DNA of 64,000 nucleotides from Amyelois transitella. Its lineage: Eukaryota; Arthropoda; Insecta; Lepidoptera; Pyralidae. This document shows, one piece after another, positions 40,901-47,644 of this stretch (position 1 is its first letter; each line of letters begins with the position of its first letter). The position numbers and the translations under genes were made by a program. The notes below the pieces were generated by a model, which saw only the letters and a program-made list of their open reading frames with translations, searched no databases and was not told the DNA's origin. The stretch is taken from positions 3,534,001 through 3,598,000 of the forward strand of contig NC_083513.1 in the NCBI RefSeq assembly GCF_032362555.1. The letters run 5' to 3'.

Positions 40901-43900
40901 TTTCTAGAATATGTGGAGTTATGTTTATTTTAATTTATTTTAAACCGATCAATTCGGCCGCTTCCTGATTAAGTTTAAGGAAAAATCCATATTGAAACAT
41001 GTTACCGTAAAACAAATATAGGTAGCTACAATAATAAAAATTCAAAATGTTTTACTTCGGTGAAGTTAAATACAAAATTTATTGCATCTCTTTATTGAAA
41101 TAGATAATGGTATACAATTTCAGTGAAACTTTAATCATTACTGGGTAATTTTCTAATATTTATAAGCAGAAAAAATTATATTTAACTGACTCAAATTTAT
41201 GGCCAAGTCTCGTGGTAAATGTGTAATTTATATCTCCCGTATCATGTGTGGAAAGATTTAATTTCAGTATTTAGAGCAAGCTCAAATAAGGCGCATTTGA
41301 TTGAGTTGTTCCTTTTAGATTTTGTAAGTCTATTTTGTTTTATACAGTTAAGACTATAAATGATTCTAGCAAAGGTATGATAACTGTATTGACGAGTAGG
41401 TACTAAGTATAATATTAAAATGTCAATGAAGTTATTTCGTTTGTTTTTAAATATTTAAACAAAAAGAGACAACATGACAAAACCAGAATAATAAGAACTT
41501 ATTTTACTTTAGGTACTTTATTTTAATTTTCATTAAATTTCTGCGTATATATTTTTCTTATATATTTAACTAGTAAGTATAAATAGTAAAAAATATGTTT
41601 ATAATACATTATTTATTATTACCCACACAAAGGTTCTGTGCTTAACCCAATGATAGACTGTTAGGTAATTTTTACAATAAAGAATAAATAAAATAAATAT
41701 GTAGGTATATGTTAAAGAAAAAAAAGATAATAAATGTAAAAGTAAAATAAAAAAAGAAGACAGGGCGCTGGCCTTGTCAAACTTCAAAGGACCAAATTTC
41801 GAATTTCTTAAAAATGAAGATGTTAGGACTACGCGTAATCGTCGAATATGCATGAAAAGAGTAATGACTGTGAGAGAAGCGGGATAGATCTGTGGGATCG
41901 TAGCAAGTGGAAATACATAGTCTCTGGAGTCCTACCCCAATGGAAGACAAGCGTGATGGTATGTATATGTAGTATGTAACTTAGAATCTATATATGTAAG
42001 CCTGGTACTATTTCGATACCTTGTAACGAGGTTATGCAGGTTTAAATTCTAGAAGGCTGACTGGTCCAGTACGGGCAGGATGGCTAATTGAGTTAAAGCT
42101 TATGAATAATTATGCACTTTAGTAAATACTACCCAATTAAGCTTGAATATAACTAGTTGCTTATAGGCCACTTACATCATATGTGTCATATGAATATGCC
42201 TCCTTGTTGGTTATTAATTTTAAATACAACGACTTAATTTTGGAACAGTCTATATTAAAACTTCCATATTTTAAGCAACTGAATGTGTAACGTGTAACCA
42301 TTATTCTAGCTAGGTTAGGCACCACTGTTTTTTCGCTCATGGAGGTTCAGATCTGACTATCCTACTTCTAGATCTTGGTCATAGGCGGACCTTGTGCTCG
42401 GTCGCATTGATTAACCTATATTATTTTTGTGTTTAAGGATCAAGGGTACCATTCAACACACTCACTGGAGTCATCGATGGAAACACAGTGTACGGTGTCA
42501 CGGAAAAATTCGCGAGGTAACATTACGAACATTTCCCAATCATGCAATTATTTCCTGTCTTCGGTATATCTTTGGTGAGATAACTTTAATAAATCAAGTT
42601 AACACACCATCATCAACCCACGGTATTAATACTTTTTTGCAAAACTGGATGCAATAACAAACAGAACATAGCGAAGAGCGACGGACCTTATAATTCATAT
42701 TAGTATGTAGTCATACTCGTATATTGAATTACGTGAGGTAAACTCGAGAGAACATAAGTAGGATTTTTAATTAAACGGTTTTATTTAGCTCACCCCGTTT
42801 GTTTTATTTATTCTTGGGTCAAATTTAGTAATTCAAATTTCACCCTCTTCCTGTCAACCGATTAATCTGAAATTTTGTATACACTTTGGATTTTGGTGAC
42901 AATATAATTATGTTTATTCATTATCATTATAAATTCAAGATGGCCGCCGTTACAAAATGGCGGATAATTTAGGTTTCATTAATCCCATCAATATGGGTAT
43001 CAAATGAAAGGGCTCAACAAGCAGAATACAATATACTATAAAAAATTGAAATCCAAGATGGCGGCCTCTACAAAATGGCGGATAACTTAGGTTTTATCAA
43101 TCCCATCAACATGGGTATCAAATGAAAGGTCTCAACAAGTAGAATACAATTTACTATTCAAAATTAAAATCTAAGCAGTGGGATAAAATGTAGCCTATGT
43201 TACTCCTGAAGGTTAAGTCTATCCCTGTGCCAAATTTTATTCAAATCGGTCCAGTAGTTTTTGAGTTTATTCGTTACAAAAACAAAAAAACTAAAAACTA
43301 GAAAATAAAAATAGGTAAAAAAACTTTTTAAGTTAAACGGTTTTATGTTAAACATACATTGCAATGTTTAATATAAATGTACTAAAAACCAAAAAATAAT
43401 AAAATAGATACAGTCGTGGGAATTATAAACATATGCATAGACTAGACTAAAATAAAACCGTGGGGTAATACTGTACTACCTACCCCTACCACGTAGGGGC
43501 TGTCGCACTGCTGCATGATGGAGATCTCCTTGATGATCTCCTGGAGGTCCGTGCCCCACGGTTTTATTTTAGTCTAGTCTATGCATATGTTTATAATTCC
43601 CACGACTGTATCTATTTTATTATTTTTTGGTTTTTAGTACATTTATATTAAACATTGCAATGTATGTTTAACATAAAACCGTTTAACTTAAAAAGTTTTT
43701 TTACCTATTTTTATTTTTAATTTAACTATGAATATGTTCCACCTGTCACCCATTAGATTTACAAGCAAGAGTTTCCAAACTTCTTGTCTGTTAACAATAC
43801 CTAGTTCATTCTACTGGTCTTTTACAAAGCCTTGGGTTTTATTGTGGTGATGATTACAGAAAACTGCGTACCGGCTTCGGAGGTCTGCTGAGGATGAACC

Positions 43901-46301
43901 CTGTCTTTAAAGAATATGGGCTAAAGGACCTGCTGCCCTTGAAACTTGACATCCCTGATGAAGGGTGCACCAGGCCCAACAAGAACATGTACTGCTTTGA
44001 AGCTGGTTAGTACGACTTTCAAATAGTTTTGGCGGTCTCTGTGGTGCGCTTGTCTGTGAGATAGCCGGTGACTAAGCCTTTTTATTAAATAGATATTTAA
44101 AAACTTAATTTAAAAAAAATTGTGATGGTTTGCAGGGGAAATCCGAGTGAACGAGCAACTGGTCCTCACAGTGATGCACACTCTAATGGCCAGGGAACAC
44201 AATCGCGTGGCCCAGGGGCTGGCGCAGGTCAACCCGCACTGGGACGACGAGACATTGTTCCAGGAGGCACGGCGAATCAACATAGCGGAGATCCAACACA
44301 TTACGTATAATGAATTCTTGCCGATTCTGCTTGGGAAAGATGTGATGGAGAAGTTTGGACTGGTCTTGCAGAAGGATGTAAGTAAAAATTGAAAAAATTC
44401 ACCTAAATCTAGTGCCGGAGGTGAGGCGAATCAACATAGCTGAAATCCAACACATTGCTTATGATGCTTTCCTGCCGATACATACATACATACATAAATT
44501 CACGCCTCTTTCCCGGAGGGGTAGGCAGAGACTACCTCTTTCCACTTGCCACGATCTCTGCATACTTCCTTCGCTTCATCCACATTCATAACTCGCTTCA
44601 TGCAAGCTCGGCGGGTTCGGGTACTTTTGACCTTTTACTTTTTCCTGCCAATACTGCTGGGAAAAGACATATAAAGATATGACTTAGTAAGCTTATTCTC
44701 TTCTTTATTATTGTTTTGATTCACGAATGTATTCTTTTTATGAGCGATTTTTTTTTTCAGGGATACTGGAATGGCTACGATCCTGAGGTTAATCCGGATG
44801 TCATCGACTCATTCGCCGCGGCTGCGTACCGTTTCGGACATTCGCTGCTGCCTACCGCTGTAGAAAGATGGTCTAAGGCACACAAATTTATTGGTAAGTA
44901 CTGGTTATCATGGTCTGCGAAAACCGTAAAAGTTGAAATTCTTCATAAATCGTCGAATTTTATCAAAATAAAAAATATTATATTTTACTAAGTTTTACAC
45001 ATTTTAAAAATTTTCTATTTCAGCATCAAAGAGACTGTCCGACCTTATTCGCAGACCATACGACTTATACAGAGCTGGTGTACTCGATGAATACGTCATG
45101 GGTCTTATGAACCAGGTAGCCCAAGCTATGGACGACTCCATTACTCAAGAAGTCACCAATCACCTCTTCAAGAAAGTTGGAGCACGTTTCGGAATGGACT
45201 TAGTCTCATTCAATATGCAAAGAGGCCGTGAATTTGGTCTACCTGGTTATATGGAGTTCAGGAAGTTCTGTGGTCTCTCAGGAGCCAACAGTTTCCAAGA
45301 TCTGTTCGGGTCTATGCCAAATGAAACTGTTAGAAAATACGAGTCTATCTTTGAGCACCCCATAGACGTAGATTTGTGGTCTGGTGGTGTATCAGAACGA
45401 CCGCTCCCAGGCTCGATGCTGGGACCCACTTTCGCTTGTATAATCGCCACACAATTTTCATACTCAAGACGAGGTGATAGATTCTGGTTAGTATGTAATA
45501 TTTTAATATTTTTTTAAGTTCTTTGTTTAATATCACAATGATAAAGATATACTTAACGGCAATGGTAACAAGTAATTATGTAGATCAAATCTAATTTGAC
45601 CCAGAATGGTGTAAAATTTTGTGAAAATCCTGAGCATAAAGTTTTTTCTTTCAGGTTTGAGTTGCCAAACCAGCCGTCGTCGTTCACACCGGAACAGCTG
45701 ACAGAAATCAGGAAGGCCCGGCTCGCGCGCGTCATTTGTGACAACACGGATATTATCGACACCGTCCAACTCTACCCCATGGTCTTACCGGATCACGAAC
45801 TGTGAGTATTACATTGCTAAATATTACTATTCATATAATGCTCAGTGGACCGTAAGAAAAATAATCTCTTCGAAAAGGGTCTACTTTCTTGTGTATGTGT
45901 TTGTGTGCTCACGTACATTTTCTAGATTTTTTGAGATAATCAAAAAGTCTACATTAAATGTAAAAAACAAAGAAAAAATAATTCATACATTACGAATACA
46001 CTTTTGCTTATTATGAGATAATTAGTAATTGTTTAAGATTTCGAAAATAATTAAATTAAGATTTTTTTTTACAAAGTACAACTTAGTACTAATAATTTGC
46101 TCACTGGAATACTCATTTTAATTTATTCCTAAATACTATTCACAAAAATGATTCTTCTTTAGAAATCCACGCGTACCGTGCAGAAGCGGCATCATACCTT
46201 CAATGGACTTTACGAAATGGGCCGAACCCGCGCCCTTCCACGGTGCTGCGAAGCAGTTCGTAAGTAGTTTCACATACGACCCCTACATAGGAAAAAAGTA
46301 G
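16903..46301 (+). CDS. Secreted animal haem peroxidase, 746 codons, 14 exons
   Basis: Coding exons: 16903-16913, 25171-25320, 30690-30766, 32494-32584, 37965-38156, 38598-38794, 39372-39545, 42438-42516, 43860-44005, 44136-44377, 44761-44893, 45024-45486, 45655-45801, 46163-46301. All borders are GT..AG and phases join without error to 2241 nt. Exon 1 is only 11 nt; joined to exon 2 it gives a clear signal peptide (MISRALLIALCCAYA). The mature chain is a myeloperoxidase-superfamily enzyme that oxidises substrates with hydrogen peroxide through haem. Visible active-site residues: Q226, D229 and distal H230 (WGQFMDHD); R376 and E379 (EIRVNEQ), matching Arg239 and Glu242 of myeloperoxidase, with Gln in place of Met243; proximal H480 (RFGHS); N561 (FNMQRGRE). 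A KGD tripeptide lies at 84-86. Probably extracellular. It resembles the conserved insect CG5873-type group rather than cardinal or peroxidasin (from memory). No Ig or LRR domains, so not peroxidasin. Confidence 0.93.
19054..19325 (+). mobile_element. Family A retroposon, near full length
   Basis: Begins with the 6-bp-stem hairpin 'gtgccg...cggcac' that marks the 5' end of the family, runs through the conserved blocks ('ggatgtcgtaaaaggcgact', 'aggcgatgggctagcaacct', 'ctgtctaccccgcaaggga') and ends in a (TATG)n tail. It shares both ends with the copies at 30356-30623 and 62112-62377. It lies in intron 1 of the peroxidase, same strand, and is followed immediately by an inverted partial copy. 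Confidence 0.75.
19326..19370 (-). repeat. Inverted family A 3' fragment, tail-to-tail
   Basis: A 45-bp 3' end of family A ('acgtctatatctcttgcggg', 'gtagacagaacca') in reverse orientation starts right at the tail of the preceding copy. The two tails meet head on, giving an inverted repeat around the (TATG)n tract. Confidence 0.7.
22215..22385 (+). pseudogene. RTE-type LINE reverse-transcriptase C-terminal relic
   Basis: One frame reads RPKDRW*DDLAKTEKNW then CALGRLIAE*, which matches the pattern (R-P-x-x-R-W-x-D-D-L ... N-W) found near the C-terminus of RTE/BovB-like retrotransposon polyproteins. An in-frame TAG replaces one Trp-region codon. Only the 3' coding end survives, as expected of a 5'-truncated, dead LINE insertion. 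Family naming is from memory of the motif. Confidence 0.55.
22391..22460 (-). repeat. Family A retroposon fragment
   Basis: Internal piece with 'gatattcagatagtgacagg' and 'cctaaaagaagaatcc', directly downstream of the LINE relic and in the opposite family orientation. Truncated at both ends. Confidence 0.55.
24044..24105. repeat. Perfect 28-bp-arm hairpin
   Basis: Arms 24044-24071 and 24078-24105 are exact reverse complements, separated by six bases (cataat). The outer part is AT-only; the tip contains GCGAACAT/ATGTTCGC. No target-site duplication was recognised. It could be a small foldback element or an extruding cruciform. Confidence 0.75.
25895..26066 (+). mobile_element. LINE 3' fragment
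   Basis: Contains 'gatctgtatgtatgtttgtc' and 'ttggctgaatcgattttgat' followed by 'gcggttttca', a block order characteristic of RTE-like 3' UTRs in insects. Non-coding; family assignment from memory. Confidence 0.45.
27765..27806. repeat. AAAT/AAT microsatellite
   Basis: Interrupted array of 'aaat' and 'aat' units about 40 bp long, in peroxidase intron 2. Likely polymorphic. Confidence 0.85.
28442..28625 (+). mobile_element. LINE/SINE 3' fragment
   Basis: Begins 'actagcgacccgccccggct' and 'tcgcacgggtgc', and ends 'gcgactttgttttatactatg'. This beginning and end pair recurs across lepidopteran genomes as a non-LTR 3' segment (general knowledge). No coding sequence. Confidence 0.55.
29497..29664 (+). 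mobile_element. LINE 3' end with AATAAA and TATC tail
   Basis: A conserved-looking 3' UTR ('tggaagagattgctttagcg', 'ataagtccgcctttgtacca') leads to 'ggtgcaataaagagttttat' and a (TATC)n array at about 29641-29664. A polyadenylation signal right before a simple-repeat tail is the signature of a non-LTR retrotransposon end. The 5' part is absent, as in truncated insertions. Confidence 0.65.
29856..30084 (-). repeat. Family A retroposon, diverged near-full copy
   Basis: All family blocks are present in order from tail ('catacatatagtcacgtcta') to the 'cacacggtgc' 5' end, with many substitutions. Older than the copy 270 bp downstream. Confidence 0.7.
30133..30352 (+). mobile_element. LINE-like 3' segment, host of a nested insertion
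   Basis: Starts 'actagctgtcccggcaaacg', passes 'ttaaaatcggtaaagccgtt', and ends 'gagaattttatatataagat', a common insect non-LTR tail. A short inverted repeat (gttaagggtg...acaacccttaac) lies inside. Its terminal bases became the target of the family A insertion at 30356. Confidence 0.6.
30356..30623 (-). mobile_element. Family A retroposon, full length with 13-bp TSD
   Basis: Flanked by exact 13-bp direct repeats 'tatataagattga' at 30343-30355 and 30624-30636, so the insertion borders are known. The element is 268 bp. On its own strand (minus) it starts with 'gtgccgtgtggttcccggca' and ends in (ATGT)n. It differs from the copy at 62112-62377 at only about four places. No open frame. A weak B-box-like 'ttcgaatct' is present, but no convincing A box, so SINE or mobilised LINE 3' end are both possible. 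It ends about 50 bp before peroxidase exon 3. Confidence 0.85.
30816..30850. repeat. Perfect 17-bp-arm hairpin after exon 3 donor
   Basis: Arms 30816-30832 and 30834-30850 are exact reverse complements around a single base. It starts 50 bases past the exon 3 donor. A tight RNA stem here could influence splicing, but this is only inference. Confidence 0.8.
31053..31094 (+). repeat. Family A 3' end fragment
   Basis: Only the last block ('tctgtctaccccacagggga', 'tatag', 'cgtgatgtatgt') remains. Confidence 0.55.
31381..31570 (+). repeat. Family A retroposon with internal deletion
   Basis: Starts at the family 5' hairpin ('gtgccggatggttcccggca') and reaches the 'ctaccccgcaagggataagg' 3' block, but lacks about 70 bp of the middle (the segment with 'atagtgacaagttgc'). 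Sits in peroxidase intron 3, same strand. Confidence 0.7.
32168..32455 (+). repeat. Tandem duplication, 156-bp period, in a LINE-like segment
   Basis: The block running from 'tgaaaaaggacatagagcac' to 'gggtaaaagc' occurs at 32168-32303 and again at 32324-32455 with few differences. It belongs to a LINE-type 3' segment whose reverse complement begins 'ctagcttttacccg'. The second unit ends 38 bp upstream of peroxidase exon 4. Confidence 0.75.
32848..32981 (-). repeat. Family A retroposon fragment
   Basis: Tail half of family A: 'tacatatagtcacgtttaaa', 'gcggtgtagataaaccca', 'gattcaaatagtgatagg', ending 'catcgcctaaat'. The 5' half is missing. Confidence 0.65.
33378..33427 (-). repeat. Family A 3' end fragment
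   Basis: Short piece: 'cgtctttatcctttacaggg' followed by 'tagacagggccaatagtcac'. Truncated. Confidence 0.5.
34095..34390 (-). repeat. Family B retroposon pieces
   Basis: Two adjoining pieces, both reverse orientation: one with 'cattcatattcataactccc' and 'ttcattcaagcttgttc', one with 'cctttcccggagggatatgc' and 'agagactaaatctttcca'. Either a rearranged copy or two overlapping insertions. Confidence 0.55.
38157..38597 (+). other. Peroxidase intron 5, 441 bp
   Basis: Donor AAAG|GTATGT, acceptor CTACAG|G. No repeat or gene recognised inside. Confidence 0.7.
38598..38794 (+). other. Peroxidase exon 6: distal haem pocket
   Basis: This exon encodes residues 175-239 of the peroxidase, including WGQFMDHD. 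By homology to myeloperoxidase, the Gln binds halide, the Asp can form an ester link to haem, and the His is the distal acid-base catalyst. All three are present, so the enzyme is predicted to be active and able to bind haem covalently at this site. Confidence 0.85.
38910..39130 (+). repeat. Family A retroposon in peroxidase intron 6
   Basis: 5'-truncated copy: 'gaaaggcgactaagtgattg', 'aggcgatgggctagcatctt', 'ctgtctaccccgcaaggaat' and a TATG tail. It occupies over a third of the 577-bp intron. Confidence 0.7.
39738..39811 (-). repeat. Family A 5' end fragment
   Basis: Diverged 5' third of family A: 'gtcttttacgatatcgatga', 'ggagtggtcctattct', 'gtgctgggaaccctacagca'. Confidence 0.55.
41843..41975 (+). 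repeat. Family B retroposon copy
   Basis: Diverged copy: 'ctgtgggatcgtagcaagtg', 'gaaatacatagtctctggag' and a 'gatggtatgtatatg' tail. Confidence 0.5.
42764..43300 (+). mobile_element. LINE-like segment with internal 118-bp tandem
   Basis: Starts with 'tttttaattaaacggtttta' and ends in a block typical of insect non-LTR 3' ends: 'tttattcaaatcggtccagt', 'agtttttgagtttattcg', then an (ACAAAAA)-rich tail. Two tandem units at 42937-43054 and 43055-43172 each begin with 'aagatggc' and contain 'acaaaatggcggata'. No coding frame. The opening motif reappears inverted in the foldback next to it, so the two may be parts of one element. Confidence 0.6.
43302..43717. mobile_element. Foldback element with perfect 164-bp inverted arms
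   Basis: Left arm 43302-43465 and right arm 43554-43717 are exact reverse complements along their whole length; the loop is 43466-43553. The arms contain 'agttaaacggttttatgtta' and 'cataaaaccgtttaactt', the same motif that opens the neighbouring LINE-like segment. Perfect identity means the structure is young, homogenised by gene conversion, or an assembly or library artefact. No clear target-site duplication. If transcribed within the peroxidase pre-mRNA it would form a 164-bp RNA duplex. Confidence 0.85.
43487..43549 (-). pseudogene. Captured fragment of a Hippo/MST-type kinase exon
   Basis: Read on the minus strand, 63 bases in the foldback loop encode 21 residues beginning DLQEIIKEISIMQQ and continuing CDSPYV, then a final V. 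This word is characteristic of the alpha-C helix region of the Ste20-family kinase Hippo (vertebrate MST1/MST2), including the Glu that pairs with the catalytic Lys. Just after the TAC GTG codons comes GTAGGG and GTAGGT, donor-like sequence at the place where the coding match ends, so flanking intron appears to be included and the copy was made from DNA rather than mRNA. Both kinase ends are missing, so it cannot make a kinase. It lies antisense inside peroxidase intron 8. Identity rests on recall of the MST sequence. Confidence 0.8.
44136..44377 (+). other. Peroxidase exon 10: catalytic Arg/Glu and core helices
   Basis: The exon begins in phase 1 and ends in phase 0, encoding residues 373-453. 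It carries the catalytic Arg and haem-linking Glu (EIRVNEQ) and the family signature MHTLMAREHNR. Part of this exon is duplicated, in decayed form, in the next intron (44411-44684). Confidence 0.9.
44411..44481 (+). pseudogene. Relict duplicate of peroxidase exon 10, left part
   Basis: Inside intron 10, the sequence reads RRINIAEIQHIAYDAFLPI in one frame, close to RRINIAEIQHITYNEFLPI of exon 10. The match begins around 44411 after a CTAAATCTAG acceptor-like word and stops at the edge of a retroposon. It is a partial tandem exon duplication now decayed. Confidence 0.85.
44482..44640 (-). mobile_element. Family B retroposon with 14-bp TSD
   Basis: Flanked by 'tttcctgccgatac' (44468-44481) and 'tttcctgccaatac' (44641-44654), a target-site duplication with one mismatch. 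The element is 159 bp, tail (catacatacata) at the low-coordinate end, with blocks 'tttcccggaggggtaggcag' and 'gatctctgcatacttccttc'. This copy defines both ends of family B. It inserted into the relict exon. Confidence 0.8.
44641..44684 (+). pseudogene. Relict duplicate of exon 10, right part
   Basis: Continuation of the relict exon after the insertion: FLPILLGKDI and then a stop, against FLPILLGKDVMEK in exon 10. The part encoding VMEKFGLVLQKD is lost. Confidence 0.75.
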
Positions 46302-47644
46302 TCGCACTAGCACATTAGTAATTGATTAGTGTTCTCATTAAATTTGACGAAAACATTCCACTGATAATAAATTTTGTATATACCTACTTCTTCTAAACGC
46401 CTTAGTCATTCTAAGTTAAAACGCTTATAGTACTGTGTTTTCGTCAAATTTTCAGCATGTAGGTAATTTAGACATGTAGTTGCATATCAAAACAATTTTG
46501 CATATTATTATATAATTGGGTAAAGTTTTTTTTATGTCATGGTTTATATATAATGATCTGAGATATAATATGTTGTTGTTTCTTGTCAAATATTCATAAT
46601 TATCAAATATTAACAGATAACTTACTTGAAGAAAGACGAATGGTTTTTGGATAAAAAACAAGTATTATTTAAATTTAATTGAATCAAACGTTTGATATTG
46701 CGCAATGTTTGTTCTTCTACCTAGATTGTTAGTAGTTTGCTATGGTCTAGTGGTGCACTATAATGTAACTAACTGGGAGTCAATAGTTTGCATGTAACTA
46801 GGTATTGCCAGCAATGATTTATTTAAAACGTAGTTTAGTTTACCATTAAAAAAGATGTACAAAATTAAGATAGGTTAAATGGCTAAGGCCAAATGCTTAA
46901 TTGCCATATATTTTTAGCTATATCACTTGCCTATTTATTGTAAAGGTTTTACGTGATACTTAATACTTACCTACGCATATCTAAGGTATCCATCAAGTCT
47001 ATATCTAGTGTAAAGTTAACCTTTAATTTATTGTTTAAGTTAAAGATTATAATCTACACTTATGACGTAATAGTACCGGTTTTTTTAATCCTTAAATAAA
47101 ATTGCAAATTATATGGAACGGTTTATAATAATCTTTCATCATATTCTTCTGAAATAATCTTTCAAAATAAAAACGTGAAGGACATATAAAAGTACCTGAC
47201 AAAATTTTTCTACAAATATCTTAAAATTTTATCTTAATCGTTCTCAAATTGCAAAATACTTATACGCCACCTAGGCGTACGATAAATAAAAATATTTAAC
47301 ACACAGGCCCTTTGAAATTATTGTAAGTTCTTTAAATGCACCGACTTCTGATTTTTATTTATAGTTATTTATATAGTCACATAGTATATTGCATGTAATA
47401 ATAGTAGATATTGCACCACGCAATATCAAAGTTATATTGTACATATAGTGAATAAAACATTAGAAATTTATGAATTTTGTTTCATTACACTTTTATCCCA
47501 AAGTAGATAATTTTAGAACACACTGTGGGGAAATGGCATAGTAGATGGAAATGGTACGGTACGATATGTAAGTAAAGCAGTATTTCTTTTTATTTTAATC
47601 CGTTTCGATGTAAAAAAGAATATAATCATTACTTATATTTACAG
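46302..47644 (+). other. Peroxidase 3' UTR and spacer to the next gene
   Basis: AATAAA signals lie at 46366-46371 (proximal) and 47451-47456 (distal, followed by a T-rich stretch), so short and long 3' UTRs are both possible. A small frame at 46705-46764 begins MFVLLPRLLVVCYGLVV and ends at a GTAACT in phase 0. It could be a signal-peptide exon for the downstream acidic gene, but its donor is weak. Confidence 0.45.
46366..46371 (+). terminator. Proximal polyadenylation signal of the peroxidase
   Basis: AATAAA 65 bases after the stop codon. A second AATAAA lies at 47451-47456. Confidence 0.5.

Larger units (their letters stand above)
39546..42437 (+). other. Peroxidase intron 7, 2.9 kb
   Basis: Donor G|GTAAGT; acceptor GTTTAAG|GA, an AAG acceptor weaker than the usual CAG or TAG. 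Contains a tRNA-SINE body fragment near 39650-39715, a family A 5' fragment (39738-39811) and a family B copy (41843-41975). The rest is unique AT-rich sequence without a recognised gene. Confidence 0.6.
42517..43859 (+). other. Peroxidase intron 8, 1.3 kb, with composite element
   Basis: Donor GAG|GTAACA, acceptor GATTACAG|A. About 950 of its 1343 bp belong to a composite repeat: a LINE-like segment with an internal tandem (42764-43300) followed directly by a long foldback (43302-43717). Confidence 0.75.

Noticed and set aside
43302..43717. CRISPR-like or phage inverted repeat reading of the palindrome
   Set aside because: Only two inverted arms, no direct repeat-spacer array, and a eukaryotic gene around it.
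44411..44481. Functional mutually exclusive copy of exon 10
   Set aside because: It lacks the catalytic Arg/Glu half, is split by a retroposon and runs into a stop after GKDI.
16903..46301. Peroxidase as peroxidasin, dual oxidase or cardinal
   Set aside because: No Ig, LRR, VWC, EF-hand or NADPH-oxidase parts are encoded; the sequence around WGQFMDHD and the C-terminus does not fit what I recall of cardinal.
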